From an uncultured Oscillospiraceae bacterium (GTDB taxonomy: Bacteria; Bacillota; Clostridia; Oscillospirales; Oscillospiraceae): 34,610 nt of DNA. The translations under genes and the position numbers were made by a program. This document shows, piece by piece, positions 24,235 through 34,023 of this stretch; within the stretch, counting starts at the first letter, position 1, and each line of letters begins with the position of its first letter. The notes under the pieces are model-generated. The model had not been told where the DNA came from, did not search any database, and saw nothing but the letters and a program-made list of their open reading frames with translations. The stretch lies in assembly GCA_934591745.1 (NCBI GenBank), contig CAKTPQ010000019.1, forward strand, positions 1 through 34,610, read 5' to 3'.

Positions 24235-24262
24235 TTGACTTTTTTCCAAAACCGGATACAAT
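24235..24262 (+). promoter_or_regulatory. Promoter of the RluA-family gene
   Basis: TTGACT, a 16-bp spacer and TACAAT, 28 bp before the gene start and back to back with the yceD promoter. Confidence 0.75.
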
Positions 24263-24290
24263 GGACAGAGAACGAAAGGGAGGTGCGCCC

Positions 24291-25247
24291 ATGCGGGAGC
24301 TGACCATCGGGAAAAATGACGCCGGCGCACGGCTGGACCGCTTCGTGTCCAAGGCGCTGCCGCTGCTGCCGCCGGCGCTGCTGCAGAAGTACATACGCAT
24401 CAAGCGCATCAAGGTCAACAGCGTCCGGGCCCAGCGGGACCAGCGTCTGGCTCAGGGCGACGTGGTGCAGCTGTATATCAACGACGAGTTCTTCGACAGA
24501 CCATCGGAGGAGAACATGTTCCTGACGCTGTTCAAGCCCCAGGTGGACATCGTGTATGAGGACGAGAACCTGCTGCTGGTCAACAAGCGGCCGGGGCTGG
24601 TGGTCCACGCTGACGAGACGGAGAAGGTGAACACCCTTATCAACCATATTCAGGCGTACCTGTACCAGAAGCGGGAATGGAACCCCCGGTGGGAGAACGC
24701 TTTCGCTCCAGCGCTGTGCAACCGCATCGACCGCAACACCGGCGGCATGGTCATCGCCGCCAAGAACGCCGAGACGCTGCGCATCATCAACGAGAAGATC
24801 CGCCTGCGGGAGATCGACAAGCGCTATCTGTGCATCACCGTGGGGCGGCCAAAGCCGGCGGAGGGGCGCATCGAATGCTTCCTGCTGAAGGACGAGCAGA
24901 AAAAGCAGGTGGCCGTGTACCACCGGCCGGTGCCGGGCGGTAAGACCGCCGTCACGGACTACCGCACGCTGGAGAGCCGGGGCGAGCTGTCGTTGGTGGA
25001 GGTGGGGCTGGAGACAGGCCGCACCCACCAGATCCGGGCGTCGTTCGCCGATCTTGGCTGCCCGCTGCTGGGGGACGGCAAGTACGGCCGGGGCGATGTG
25101 AACCGCCGGTACGGCGAGACGCGGCAGGCGCTGTACGCCTACGAGCTGACGTTCGAGCTGCCCACGGACGCGGGGCTTCTGAACTATCTGCGGGGCCGGA
25201 CGTTCACGGTGGAAAACGTGCCGTTCCGGGCAAAATATTTCGGCTGA
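24291..25247 (+). CDS. RluA-family pseudouridine synthase with S4 domain
   Basis: RNA-modifying enzyme of 318 aa that turns uridine into pseudouridine. An N-terminal S4 RNA-binding domain (about 10-70, LDRFVSKALPLLPPALLQKY, IKVNSVRA) is followed by the catalytic domain with LLVNKRPGLVVHAD and the catalytic Asp in NRIDRNTGG (the family usually has HRLD; here NRID). GRTHQIRASFADLGCPLLGD is the RluA family signature. The exact target in rRNA or tRNA cannot be told. ATG 24291 has GGGAGG upstream; an ATG at 24261 lies within the -10 element and is rejected. Single-gene unit. Confidence 0.93.
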   Translation: MRELTIGKNDAGARLDRFVSKALPLLPPALLQKYIRIKRIKVNSVRAQRDQRLAQGDVVQLYINDEFFDRPSEENMFLTLFKPQVDIVYEDENLLLVNKRPGLVVHADETEKVNTLINHIQAYLYQKREWNPRWENAFAPALCNRIDRNTGGMVIAAKNAETLRIINEKIRLREIDKRYLCITVGRPKPAEGRIECFLLKDEQKKQVAVYHRPVPGGKTAVTDYRTLESRGELSLVEVGLETGRTHQIRASFADLGCPLLGDGKYGRGDVNRRYGETRQALYAYELTFELPTDAGLLNYLRGRTFTVENVPFRAKYFG

Positions 25248-25254
25248 ATACAAT

Positions 25255-25291
25255 GTGCGGGAGCGCTTTTGCGCTCCCGCACGGTTTTTTT
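25255..25291 (+). terminator. Terminator of the RluA-family gene
   Basis: 12-bp stem GTGCGGGAGCGC with a TTTT loop, followed by GGTTTTTTT. Confidence 0.9.
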
Positions 25292-25311
25292 GTAAAAAAC
25301 GGGAAAAGGCA

Positions 25312-25340
25312 TTGACTTTTGGGGGGATACCATATATATT
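25312..25340 (+). promoter_or_regulatory. Promoter of the potAB(CD) operon
   Basis: TTGACT, a 17-bp spacer holding a run of six G, and TATATT. The leader of about 90 nt to potA holds a 6-bp hairpin CCGGCG-GCTT-CGCCGG (25385-25400). Confidence 0.75.
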
Positions 25341-25436
25341 GTACCTGCTTTCTTTCGACGGAAAAAGCGGCGCGGGAACAGGCGCCGGCGGCTTCGCCGG
25401 GGGAGAGCTATTTTATGAATGAACGGGGGAGGATAA

Positions 25437-26579
25437 ATGTCCAAAGAGTTGATTCGCCTGCGGGATCTCTGCATGGCGTTTGACGACGAGCTGGTTCTCG
25501 ATAACATCAATCTCTACATCAACGATTCCGAATTCCTCACACTGCTTGGGCCCAGCGGCTGCGGCAAGACCACGACGCTGCGCATCATCGGCGGGTTTAC
25601 AACGCCCACATCCGGTGACGTGACCTTTGACGGGGTGAGGATCAATGACGTTCCGCCTCACAAACGGCAGATCAACACGGTGTTCCAGAAATATGCGCTG
25701 TTCCCGCATCTGGATGTGTTTGAAAACATCGCCTTCGGCCTGCGCATCGCCAAAGTGCCGGAGGAGGAGATACGGCAGCGTGTCACCGAGATGCTGGAGG
25801 TGGTCAGCCTGAAGGGCTTCGACCGCCGCCGCATCGACCAGCTGTCCGGCGGCCAGCAGCAGCGGGTGGCTATCGCCCGGGCGCTGGTGAACCGTCCGAA
25901 GGTCCTGCTTCTGGACGAGCCGCTGGGCGCATTGGATCTGCGGCTGCGCAAGGATATGCAGAACGAGCTGAAGCGTATCCAGCAGCAGATGGGCATAACG
26001 TTTATATATGTGACCCACGACCAGGAGGAGGCGCTGACCATGTCCGACACCGTGGTGGTGATGGACAAGGGCCGCATCCAGCAGATCGGCACGCCGGAGG
26101 ATATCTACAACGAGCCGAAGAACGCCTTTGTGGCGGACTTCATCGGCGAGAGCAACATCCTCAACGGCGTCATGGTCCGGGATAAGGTCGTGAAAATGTA
26201 CGGCAAGGAGTTCCCCTGCGTGGACGGCGGCTTCGCCGAAAACGAGCCGGTGGACGTGGTCATCCGCCCCGAGGACATCGACATCGTCCCCGTGGAGCAG
26301 GGCCAGCTCATCGGCACCGTCACCAACGTGACGTTCAAGGGCATGCAGTACGACATCATCGTGGACTTCCGGGGCTTCAAGTGGCTGATCCAGACCACCG
26401 ACCACTCGCCGGTGGGCGCACGCATCGGCGTGAAGATCGACCCCGACGGCTTCCACATCATGAAAAAGAGTGAATACTCCGGACTGTTCGGCGACTACTC
26501 CTCCTATTCCGAGGAGTATGAGGAATTGGCGGACGCCAGCGTGGAGCTGGAAGAGGAGGAGAGCGAGGATGAAGACTAA
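25437..26579 (+). CDS. potA: Spermidine/putrescine ABC transporter ATPase PotA
   Basis: ATP-binding subunit of 380 aa that powers polyamine uptake. It shows Walker [10 protein letters not shown] (about 38-46), Q-loop FQKYALFPH, signature LSGGQQQR, Walker B VLLLDEP and the H-loop His in VTHDQEE. The C-terminal TOBE-type region (about 235-355) is followed by an acidic tail ([20 protein letters not shown]) longer than in the E. coli protein. AGGAGG is just before ATG. The stop overlaps potB. Family and gene order support polyamines over other substrates. Confidence 0.95.
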   Translation: MSKELIRLRDLCMAFDDELVLDNINLYINDSEFLTLLGPSGCGKTTTLRIIGGFTTPTSGDVTFDGVRINDVPPHKRQINTVFQKYALFPHLDVFENIAFGLRIAKVPEEEIRQRVTEMLEVVSLKGFDRRRIDQLSGGQQQRVAIARALVNRPKVLLLDEPLGALDLRLRKDMQNELKRIQQQMGITFIYVTHDQEEALTMSDTVVVMDKGRIQQIGTPEDIYNEPKNAFVADFIGESNILNGVMVRDKVVKMYGKEFPCVDGGFAENEPVDVVIRPEDIDIVPVEQGQLIGTVTNVTFKGMQYDIIVDFRGFKWLIQTTDHSPVGARIGVKIDPDGFHIMKKSEYSGLFGDYSSYSEEYEELADASVELEEEESEDED

Positions 26580-27423
26580 GCTCTCCCGTTTCGCCGTGCC
26601 CTATGTGGTATGGATGGCCATTTTCGTGGTGGCGCCCATCATCATCATGGTCATTTACGCCTTCTCCAACGGGGAGGGCGGGGCCACGCTGGATAATTTC
26701 GTGCAGATGGGCGGCTACGCCGCTGTGTTCGGCCGGTCGTTCAAGCTGGCCCTTATCGCCACAGCCATCTGCCTGCTCATCGGCTACCCAGTGGCGTACC
26801 TCCTCAGCCGGGAGGGCGCGTCCTTCCAGCGGACGGCCATGGTGCTCATCATGCTGCCCATGTGGATGAACTTCCTGCTGCGGACGTACTCATGGATGAC
26901 CATTCTGGAAAACCATGGGCTGCTGAACCAGCTGCTGGCAAAGCTGGGCATCCTGGCGCTGTACAACCGCATGACCGGCAGCGACCTGGAGTATTTTACC
27001 CTCATCAACACGCAGGGCGCGGTGGTGCTGGGCATGGTGTACAACTACCTGCCCTTCATGATCCTGCCCATCTATTCTGTCATCGTCAAGCTGGACCACT
27101 CCCTGCTGGAAGCGGCCCGTGACCTGGGCGCCAACACGGTGACGGTGTTCCGCAAGGTCATTCTGCCCCTGTCGCTGCCGGGCGTTCTGTCGGGCATCAC
27201 CATGGTGTTCGTGCCGTCGGTGTCCACGTTCGCCATCAGCCGGATGCTGGGCGGCGGCACGGAGCTGCTGCTGGGCGACCTTATCGAGCGGCAGTTCCTG
27301 GGTGGCGCGTACAACCCGCAGCTGGGCGCGGCCATATCACTGGTGATGATGCTGGTGGTCGTGGTGTGTATGCTGGTGATGAATCGCTTCGGTGAGGGCG
27401 AGGAACAGGCGGTGATGCTATGA
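26569..27423 (+). CDS. potB: Spermidine/putrescine ABC transporter permease PotB
   Basis: Permease of 284 aa with six membrane segments and the cytoplasmic EAA-type loop [25 protein letters not shown] (about 180-204; residues cited in part) that contacts PotA. ATG 26569 overlaps the potA end by 11 bp and follows GCGAGG; a longer in-frame extension is a shadow of potA. The stop overlaps the start of the next gene (ATGA), so the subunits are translated together. Confidence 0.95.
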   Translation: MKTKLSRFAVPYVVWMAIFVVAPIIIMVIYAFSNGEGGATLDNFVQMGGYAAVFGRSFKLALIATAICLLIGYPVAYLLSREGASFQRTAMVLIMLPMWMNFLLRTYSWMTILENHGLLNQLLAKLGILALYNRMTGSDLEYFTLINTQGAVVLGMVYNYLPFMILPIYSVIVKLDHSLLEAARDLGANTVTVFRKVILPLSLPGVLSGITMVFVPSVSTFAISRMLGGGTELLLGDLIERQFLGGAYNPQLGAAISLVMMLVVVVCMLVMNRFGEGEEQAVML

Positions 27424-29417
27424 GCCGCAGAAGATCCAACAGCTTTGGCGACCGCCTGCTGATGGTGCTGGTGGGGCTTTTCCTGTACGCGCCCATCATC
27501 ATCCTCATCGTATTTTCCTTCAACGCCGGCAACAGCTCCAGTGTGTGGAAGGGCTTCTCCCTCCACTGGTATCAGCAGCTGTTCCAGAACCGGCTCATCA
27601 TGCACAGCGTGTATACCACGCTGCTGGTGTCCCTGCTGGCGACGGTCATCGCCACGCTGGCCGGCACGTTTGCCGCCATCGGCTTTTTCGCCATGCGCCG
27701 CAAGCCCCGGGAGACGCTGATGGCCGTGAACAACATCCCCATGATGAACGCGGATATCGTCACCGGCGTCAGCCTGTGCCTGCTGTTCGTGGTGTTCTTC
27801 AACGGCTGGGGCGCCTTTGCCGGCTGGGTCAACAGCTGGCAGACCGCCGTGGTGCTGCCGGAGCGGCTGACCATGGGCTTCGGCACCCTGCTCATCGCCC
27901 ATGTGTGCTTCAACATCCCCTACGTCATTCTGGCGGTGGGACCCAAGCTGCGGCAGATGGACCGCAATCTGGTGGACGCGGCCCAGGACCTGGGCTGCAC
28001 CTGGATGCAGGCGTTCTGGAAGGTCATCATCCCGGAGATCAAGCCGGGCATCGTGTCCGGCGCGCTGACGGCCTTCACCATGTCCATCGACGACTTTATC
28101 ATCAGCTACTTCACGGCGGGTACCTCGTCGTCCACGCTGGCCATGACCATCTACGGCATGACGAAAAAGCGCGTCAGTCCCGAGATCAACGCCGTGTCCA
28201 CGCTGCTGTTCGTCACGGTGATACTGCTGTTGGCTCTCATCAACATCCGGGAGAACCACCACAGTCATGACCATGCCCGCCACCCGGCCCGCGCTGAGGC
28301 ACCGGCTCCGGTGAAGCCGCCGAAAAAGCACGCCGGCCTGTGGAAGAAGCTGGCCGCCGGCGGTCTTGCCTGCGTGCTGCTGGTGACGCTGATCGTCACC
28401 GGCGCCGCCGCCCGCAGCGAGCGTGTGGTGAACGTGTGCTCCTGGGGCGAGTATATCGACGAGTCCCTCATCACGGAGTTCGAGGAGCAGACCGGCATCC
28501 GCGTCAACTACCAGACGGCGGAGAGCAACGAGGCGCTGTACTCTCTCATTAAGATGGGCGGCGCGGACTTCGACGTCATCGTACCCTCGGACTACATGAT
28601 CGCCCGGCTCATCCAGGAGGATCTGCTGGCGGAGCTGAACTACGACAACATCCCCAACTTCCAGCTGATGGATCCCCAGTTCACCCACCTGAGCTTCGAC
28701 CCGGAGAACAAGTACACCGTGCCCTACACCTGGGGCAGCGTGGGCATTATCTACAACACCGCCATGGTGGACGAGCCCATCACCAGCTGGGGCGCTATGT
28801 TCGACGAGAAGTACGCCGGACAGGTGCTGATGATCAACAACTCCCGCGACGCGCTGATGGCGGCTCTGTGCTATCTGGGCTACGACATCAACACCACCGA
28901 CGAGGCCCAGCTCACCGAGGCCTTTGAGCTGGTGAAGAATGCCAAGAGCAAGGGCGTCTATCAGGCCTTCGTCATGGATGAGATCTTCGGAAAGATGGAG
29001 GGCGGCAACGCGGCTATCTCCATGTACTACGCCGGCGACTATCTGACCATGCTGGAGAACAACGAGGATCTGGCCTTCGTCATCCCCGAGGAGGGCAGCA
29101 ACTGGTTCGTGGACGCCATGTGCGTCCTGAAATCCAGCCAGCATATGTCCGAGGCGGAGGAATGGATCAACTTCATCGCCTCCACCGACGCCAATCTGGC
29201 CAACATGGACTACATCTGGTACGCCTCCCCCAACGCCGAGGCGCTGGCGGAGTACCCCGCCTACTATGAGGAGGAGTACGAGGAGCCGCTGGACGAGGAC
29301 ATCTACAACATCATGGCTATCCCCGACGAGGAACGGGCGCGCTGCGAGCTGTATGTGAACCTGCCCCAGGAGACGCTGAAGTTCTACGACAAGCTGTGGA
29401 CGCAGCTGGGCGTGTAA
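27420..29417 (+). CDS. PotC-PotD fusion: polyamine permease joined to its substrate-binding protein
   Basis: Single 665-aa polypeptide. Residues 1-276 are the PotC permease (six membrane segments, EAA-type loop DAAQDLGCTWMQAFWKVIIP at about 186-205). A His- and Pro-rich linker (277-306, ENHHSHDHARHPARAEA) and a seventh membrane segment (about 307-328) lead into a PotD-type solute-binding domain (333-665, starting VVNVCSWGEYIDESLI) that would sit outside the cell. The domain contains the family's DFDVIVPSDYMI and TWGSVGIIYNT stretches. No lipobox is needed because it is tethered through the membrane. The frame is continuous with no stop or frameshift. With PotA and PotB it forms a complete importer, the binding protein being held in fixed ratio to the permease. 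Confidence 0.94.
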   Translation: MSRRRSNSFGDRLLMVLVGLFLYAPIIILIVFSFNAGNSSSVWKGFSLHWYQQLFQNRLIMHSVYTTLLVSLLATVIATLAGTFAAIGFFAMRRKPRETLMAVNNIPMMNADIVTGVSLCLLFVVFFNGWGAFAGWVNSWQTAVVLPERLTMGFGTLLIAHVCFNIPYVILAVGPKLRQMDRNLVDAAQDLGCTWMQAFWKVIIPEIKPGIVSGALTAFTMSIDDFIISYFTAGTSSSTLAMTIYGMTKKRVSPEINAVSTLLFVTVILLLALINIRENHHSHDHARHPARAEAPAPVKPPKKHAGLWKKLAAGGLACVLLVTLIVTGAAARSERVVNVCSWGEYIDESLITEFEEQTGIRVNYQTAESNEALYSLIKMGGADFDVIVPSDYMIARLIQEDLLAELNYDNIPNFQLMDPQFTHLSFDPENKYTVPYTWGSVGIIYNTAMVDEPITSWGAMFDEKYAGQVLMINNSRDALMAALCYLGYDINTTDEAQLTEAFELVKNAKSKGVYQAFVMDEIFGKMEGGNAAISMYYAGDYLTMLENNEDLAFVIPEEGSNWFVDAMCVLKSSQHMSEAEEWINFIASTDANLANMDYIWYASPNAEALAEYPAYYEEEYEEPLDEDIYNIMAIPDEERARCELYVNLPQETLKFYDKLWTQLGV

Positions 29418-29459
29418 CATTTGCGGGCTAAAAATGCTTTCAGATTTGGAGGAAAGAAT

Positions 29460-29861
29460 ATGATCGAGATCGGCATGACCCATACCGTGGAAAAGACAGT
29501 TACCGCGGACATGACCGCCAAGGCCGTAGGCTCCGGCGGGCTGGAGGTGCTGGGCACCCCCTATATGATGGGCCTGATGGAGTGCGCCGCCATGTGGTGC
29601 GTGCAGAACGAGCTGCCGGAGGGCAAGGGCACCGTAGGCGTGGACATTGCGTCCAGCCATCTGGCCCCCACCCCCGTGGGCATGAAGATCACCGCCACCG
29701 CCGAGGTGACGGGCGTCTCCGCCAACGGCAAGATGATCACCTTTAAGGTCAGCGCTTCCGACGAGGAGGGGCTGATCGGCGAGGGTACCCACACCCGCGC
29801 CGTCATCGACAACGCCAGGTTCCTGCAGAAGTGCAATGACAAGCTGGCCAAGGTCAAGTAA
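29460..29861 (+). CDS. FlK-like hot-dog thioesterase
   Basis: Protein of 133 aa of the fluoroacetyl-CoA-thioesterase-like family (hot-dog fold). Family pattern: VLGTPYMMGLMECAAM with the Thr/Glu positions of the active site, GTVGVDIASSHLAPTPVGM with the catalytic His, and AVIDNARF at the end. Most family members hydrolyse unknown acyl-CoA substrates; fluoroacetate detoxification is not implied. ATG 29460 with GGAGG 9 bases upstream is chosen over a TTG at 29421. It is 42 bp after the transporter gene and may be in the same transcript. Confidence 0.88.
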   Translation: MIEIGMTHTVEKTVTADMTAKAVGSGGLEVLGTPYMMGLMECAAMWCVQNELPEGKGTVGVDIASSHLAPTPVGMKITATAEVTGVSANGKMITFKVSASDEEGLIGEGTHTRAVIDNARFLQKCNDKLAKVK

Positions 29862-29874
29862 GTCCATACGCGCA

Positions 29875-29905
29875 GAACGCCGCCCGGACCGGGCGGCGTT
29901 CTTTT
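29875..29905 (+). terminator. Terminator after the thioesterase gene
   Basis: GC-rich stem GAACGCCGCCC/GGGCGGCGTTC followed by TTTTG. The 16 bases of the 3' arm and tail (29892-29907) are repeated at 29921-29936, a partial duplication. Confidence 0.82.
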
Positions 29906-29944
29906 GCACTGTCCGGTTCAGGCGGCGTTCTTTTGCGCTGCCCC

Positions 29945-29973
29945 TTGCGGCGGAGCGGCGTATCTGGTACAAT
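29945..29973 (+). promoter_or_regulatory. Promoter of comEC-holA-rnmV
   Basis: TTGCGG, a 17-bp spacer and TACAAT, 40 bp before the comEC start. The -35 is weak. Confidence 0.6.
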
Positions 29974-30013
29974 AAACCGATATCGACTTTACAGGCGGGA
30001 GAGGGGAGAGCAT

Positions 30014-32290
30014 ATGCGCGTACTGGCCACCATCGCTTTCTCCTTTGCTGCGGGACTGTTCCTCATCCTGCTGCTGCCGTGGAGCGGCTGGTATTTGTGG
30101 GCGGCGGCAGGCGTTGGCCTGTCGGCGCTGGTGCTGCGCCTGTGGGCGAAAAACCGGCGGTGGTCCCGGCGGGGCCAGCTGATCTTATGGCCGCTGGCGG
30201 CGGCGCTGGTGTACTTCACCGCCTATCAGGCGGCGGTGCAGCAGCCGGTGCTGGACCGCTGCGGCGAAACGGGCGAGTTTTCTGCCACGGTCTGCGCGTG
30301 GCCGGAGGAGACGGAGCAGGGCGGCAAGGTCACGGTGCGGCTCCGCGGCTTCTTCGGTGCAAAGGCTGTGTACTACGGCGGCGATGAGGTGCTGGCGCTG
30401 GAGCCGGGACAGCAGCTGTCCGGCGCGGCCCGGTGGCAGGATGCCGCCAATATCCGGGGTACGGAGCTGACGCAGTTCACCGCCCGGGGCGTGTACGCCC
30501 TGTTGTATCAGCGGGAGGATGTGACTGTGACGGACGGCAGCAGAAGCGGCCTGCAATGGCTGCCGCAGCGGGCCGTCAGGGCGTTCCGGCAGCGGATCGC
30601 CGCCATCTGGGACGACCCGTCGGTGCGGGGCTTCCTGACGGCAGAGCTGACCGGCGATAAAACGGAGCTGCCGGAGGGCGACACCGTGGCCATGCAGGAG
30701 ACGGGGCTGGCCCATCTGTTTGCCGTGTCCGGCCTGCACTGCGCGTTCCTGGTGACGCTGCTGGGACTGCTGGTGCCTGCCAACAGGCGGCGGACGCTGT
30801 GCGCCGTCACCATCCCGGCGCTGCTTTTCTACATGGTGATGGTGGGCCTGTCGCCGTCGGTGGTGCGGGCCTGCATCATGCAGATATTCCTGCTGACCGC
30901 ACCTCTGTTCCGCCGGAGCAGCGACGGCCTTACCGCTCTGTCGGCGGCGCTGGCCGTCATCCTGCTGGAAAACCCCTTTGCGGCGGGAAGTGTCAGCTTA
31001 CAGCTGAGCTTTGCCGCGGCACTGGGCATGGTGCTGCTGGCACCCCGGCTCAACCGGGCGTTCACCGGCTGGTACCGCGGCAGGAGCCGCCTGCTGGGTG
31101 GCGCCATCCGCTTCATCGCGGCCAATCTGGCGGCATCGCTGGGCGCTATGGTGTTCACCACGCCGCTGATTGCATGGTATTTCAATATTTTCGTGGTGGT
31201 GGCCCCACTGGCCGGGCTGCTGGCGGTGCCCGCCGCCGGCTGGAGCTTCATGGCGGCGTTCGTCACCGCGCTGCTGGGCTTTGCGTGGCTGCCGCTGGGA
31301 CGTGTGCTGGGCTGGCTGTCCTTCGCGCTGGTGAAATACATCCTGTGGACGGCCAGGACCCTGACGGCTCTGCCGTTCCACGCCGTGTACTTCGACAACC
31401 GTTATCTTATCTACTGGATGGCATACACCTACATCGCGTTCATCGGCTGCGCCGTCACAAAGGACAGACGCCGCAAGTACGCGCTGGCGGCGGTGCTGTC
31501 GGCACTGATGCTGGCGGTGTCCGTCTGGCTGGGCGGCACCGGACGGTACGGCGATATGGGCGCGCTGGCGCTGGACGTGGGACAGGGCGAGAGCGTCGCC
31601 CTCTGGTCGGGCCGGGAGGCGGCGCTGGTGGACTGCGGCAGCAGCAACAGCTATGTGGATGCCGGCGGCGTGGCGGCCGACCGGCTGGAGAGCCTGGGAC
31701 TGCGCCGTCTGCGGTGTGTGGTGGTGACCCACTACCACGCCGACCACACCAACGGCCTGTATGAGCTGCTGGCCCGGCTGCCGGTGGACACGCTGTACCT
31801 GCCGGACATCGAGGACGAGTACGGCGTGCGGCAGCGGCTGGAGGCGCTGGCGGCGGAGAAGGGCACGGATGTGGTGTTGGTGACGGACACGACAGAGCTG
31901 ACGCTGGGGGAGATGACGCTGACGGTCTATCCGCCGGTGGAGGCGGAGGGCGACCTCAATGAGCAAGGCCTGACGGCGCTGGCCACGGCGGGGAAGTTTG
32001 ACATCCTCATCACCGGCGATATGGCCGGCAGCACCGAGCGGCAGCTGGCGGAGACGTATGCTCTGCCGGACGTGGAGGTGCTGGTGGTGAGCCACCACGG
32101 CTCCCGGTACAGCTCGGACGAGACGTTCCTGCGCGCCATCCGCCCGGAGACGGCGGTCATCAGCGTGGGCGACAACAGCTACGGACACCCGGCGCAGGAG
32201 ACGCTCCGGCGTCTGGAGGACGCAGGCGCGGATATCTGGCGCACGGACCGGCAGGGAACGGTGCGCATCACCGTGAACGGAGGGAACTGA
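30014..32290 (+). CDS. comEC: ComEC/Rec2 DNA uptake channel protein
   Basis: Membrane protein of 758 aa, the usual ComEC size, which carries single-stranded DNA into the cell during transformation. It has N-terminal membrane segments and a soluble DUF4131-like region, then the competence domain with HLFAVSGLHCAFL (about 236-248) and many membrane segments up to about residue 515. The C-terminal metallo-beta-lactamase domain has LALDVGQGES, the metal motif THYHADHTNG and VVSHHGSRYSS. All three domains are intact. ATG 30014 follows GAGGGGAGAG; an upstream GTG-type extension would precede the promoter. Other competence genes are outside the window. Confidence 0.94.
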   Translation: MRVLATIAFSFAAGLFLILLLPWSGWYLWAAAGVGLSALVLRLWAKNRRWSRRGQLILWPLAAALVYFTAYQAAVQQPVLDRCGETGEFSATVCAWPEETEQGGKVTVRLRGFFGAKAVYYGGDEVLALEPGQQLSGAARWQDAANIRGTELTQFTARGVYALLYQREDVTVTDGSRSGLQWLPQRAVRAFRQRIAAIWDDPSVRGFLTAELTGDKTELPEGDTVAMQETGLAHLFAVSGLHCAFLVTLLGLLVPANRRRTLCAVTIPALLFYMVMVGLSPSVVRACIMQIFLLTAPLFRRSSDGLTALSAALAVILLENPFAAGSVSLQLSFAAALGMVLLAPRLNRAFTGWYRGRSRLLGGAIRFIAANLAASLGAMVFTTPLIAWYFNIFVVVAPLAGLLAVPAAGWSFMAAFVTALLGFAWLPLGRVLGWLSFALVKYILWTARTLTALPFHAVYFDNRYLIYWMAYTYIAFIGCAVTKDRRRKYALAAVLSALMLAVSVWLGGTGRYGDMGALALDVGQGESVALWSGREAALVDCGSSNSYVDAGGVAADRLESLGLRRLRCVVVTHYHADHTNGLYELLARLPVDTLYLPDIEDEYGVRQRLEALAAEKGTDVVLVTDTTELTLGEMTLTVYPPVEAEGDLNEQGLTALATAGKFDILITGDMAGSTERQLAETYALPDVEVLVVSHHGSRYSSDETFLRAIRPETAVISVGDNSYGHPAQETLRRLEDAGADIWRTDRQGTVRITVNGGN

Positions 32291-32291
32291 C

Positions 32292-33341
32292 ATGGCGAAA
32301 AACGACAGCCGCAGCCGCAGCGGCGGCTATGAGGCGCTGCGCGCCGCCATCAAGGCAGGCGTGCCGGCCAATCTCTATATTTTTTACGGCGAGGAGCGCT
32401 ACCTGCTCCAGACCATGGCCCAGCAGCTGAAGGAGCTGCTGATCCCCGGCGGCTTCGAGGAGTTCAACTACCACCGTCTGACCGGCAAGGGCCTGACGGT
32501 GCAGGAGCTGGCGGAGACGGCGGAGGCCATGCCCATGATGGCGGAACACACCCTCATCACCGTCACGGACATGGATATTTTCAAGCTGGACGAGGGACAG
32601 CGCACGGCCCTCATCGACCTGCTCAGCGATTTCCCGCCCTACTGCACGCTGGTGTTTCTGTACGAGCAGGTGGCCTATAAGCGGGACGGCAAGATGAAGA
32701 AGCTGTGCGCCGCCCTGAACGAGCATGTGCAGGAGGTGGAGTTCGTCCAGCAGGAACGGAAGGATCTGCTGAACTGGCTGAAGCGGCGGTTCGCCGCCAC
32801 CGGCCACGACATCGACCAGACGGCGGCGGATCACCTGCTGTTCACCTGCGGCAGCCTGATGCGGGGGCTGATCCCGGAGATCGAGAAGATCGCCGCCTAC
32901 GCAAAGCACGAGCGCATCACCATCGCGGACATCGACGCCGTGGCCGAGCCGGTGCTGGACGCCCGCATCTTCGATATGACCAACGCCGTCACCGCCCGGA
33001 ACTACGACCGCGCCGCCGCCATTCTGGCGGACCTGCTGCGGATGCAGACGGAGCCTATCGCCATTTTGGCGGCGCTGGGCAAGGAACTGCGGCGGCTGTA
33101 CACGGCCCGTCTGGCGCTGGACGGCGGCAAGGACCGCGTCTGGCTCAAGGAGCTGTGGAGCATGAGCAGCGACTATCCCGCCAAGCTGCTTCTGCAGGCG
33201 GCGAGGAACGTGGATCACGAGTGGTGCCGCCAGGCGGTGAAGCGCAGCCAGACCCTGGACCGCCGCATGAAAAGTGAGCGCAATATGGACAGTGAGGGCG
33301 AGCTGAAGCTGTTCCTCATGGAACTGGCAGGTGCCCGATGA
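32292..33341 (+). CDS. holA: DNA polymerase III delta subunit
   Basis: Clamp-loader delta subunit of 349 aa, which opens the beta clamp. N-terminal NLYIFYGEERYLL and the helical C-terminal third (QTEPIAILAALGKELRRLY) match HolA. It lacks a working P-loop, as expected for delta. It lies one base after the comEC stop; comEC-holA is a conserved pair in Bacillota. Confidence 0.93.
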   Translation: MAKNDSRSRSGGYEALRAAIKAGVPANLYIFYGEERYLLQTMAQQLKELLIPGGFEEFNYHRLTGKGLTVQELAETAEAMPMMAEHTLITVTDMDIFKLDEGQRTALIDLLSDFPPYCTLVFLYEQVAYKRDGKMKKLCAALNEHVQEVEFVQQERKDLLNWLKRRFAATGHDIDQTAADHLLFTCGSLMRGLIPEIEKIAAYAKHERITIADIDAVAEPVLDARIFDMTNAVTARNYDRAAAILADLLRMQTEPIAILAALGKELRRLYTARLALDGGKDRVWLKELWSMSSDYPAKLLLQAARNVDHEWCRQAVKRSQTLDRRMKSERNMDSEGELKLFLMELAGAR

Positions 33342-33913
33342 AGCCCCGCGTCCGGGAGGTCATCGTGGTGGAGGGCCGCTACGACAAGAATGCGCTTTTG
33401 CAGGCGGTGGATGCCGCCGTCATCGAGACGGGGGGCTTCGCCGTGTTCAACGACCGGGAAAAGACCGCCTACCTCCGCCGTCTGGCGGAGAAGCGGGGGC
33501 TGATCCTGCTGACGGACCCGGACGGTGCGGGCTTCGTTATCCGCAGTCATCTGAAGGGTGTCATCCCGCCGGACAGGCTGAAGCAGGCCTACGTCCCGGA
33601 TGTATACGGCAGGGAGCGCCGCAAGAAAAAAGGCGGAAAAGAGGGAAAGTTAGGCGTGGAGGGCATGCCGCCGCAAGTGCTGGTGGAGGCGCTGCGCCGG
33701 GCCGGGGCCACGTTTGAGGACGGCCCCGCCGCCCCGGAGCGGGCGGGCCTGACCAAAGCAGACCTGCTGGAAAAGGGTCTCGTCGGCCCCGGCTCCGCCG
33801 CAGGACGTGCGGCCCTCCAGCAGCGGCTGGGACTGCCGGAGCGACTGACGGCCAACGGCCTGCTGGAGGCGCTGGATCTGCTGCTGACTCGGGAGGAATT
33901 CGACGCGCTGTGA
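33338..33913 (+). CDS. rnmV: Ribonuclease M5
   Basis: Toprim-domain nuclease of 191 aa that matures 5S rRNA. Toprim residues are visible: Glu in VVEGRYDKNAL and the DxD motif in LLTDPDGAGF. The C-terminal DUF4093 region follows (LTKADLLEKGLVG, LQQRLGLPERLTANGLLEAL). It overlaps holA by 4 bp (ATGA). The opening KPRVREVIVVEGRYD is typical. Confidence 0.93.
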   Translation: MKPRVREVIVVEGRYDKNALLQAVDAAVIETGGFAVFNDREKTAYLRRLAEKRGLILLTDPDGAGFVIRSHLKGVIPPDRLKQAYVPDVYGRERRKKKGGKEGKLGVEGMPPQVLVEALRRAGATFEDGPAAPERAGLTKADLLEKGLVGPGSAAGRAALQQRLGLPERLTANGLLEALDLLLTREEFDAL

Positions 33914-33941
33914 CTTTTTTGCAGGAGGGCGGGCAAACCTC

Positions 33942-33970
33942 TTGCAATTCCCGGCGCCGGCGGGTATAAT
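33942..33970 (+). promoter_or_regulatory. Promoter of glnS
   Basis: TTGCAA and perfect TATAAT with a 17-bp spacer, 53 bp before the glnS start. Confidence 0.8.
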
Positions 33971-34023
33971 AAACCATTGCTTTTGCAAAGAATTTTTGAT
34001 CCATAAGGAGTGTGAGAAAGATC

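Noticed and set aside
27420..29417. PotC-PotD fusion as a frameshift or assembly error
   Set aside because: The frame is continuous, the linker is several dozen residues with a complete membrane segment, and both domains are full length.
27072..29972. 966-codon minus-strand frame across potB, the potC-potD fusion and the thioesterase gene
   Set aside because: It lies antisense to three clear genes and has low-complexity His/Gly/Gln-rich content; an artefact of codon bias.
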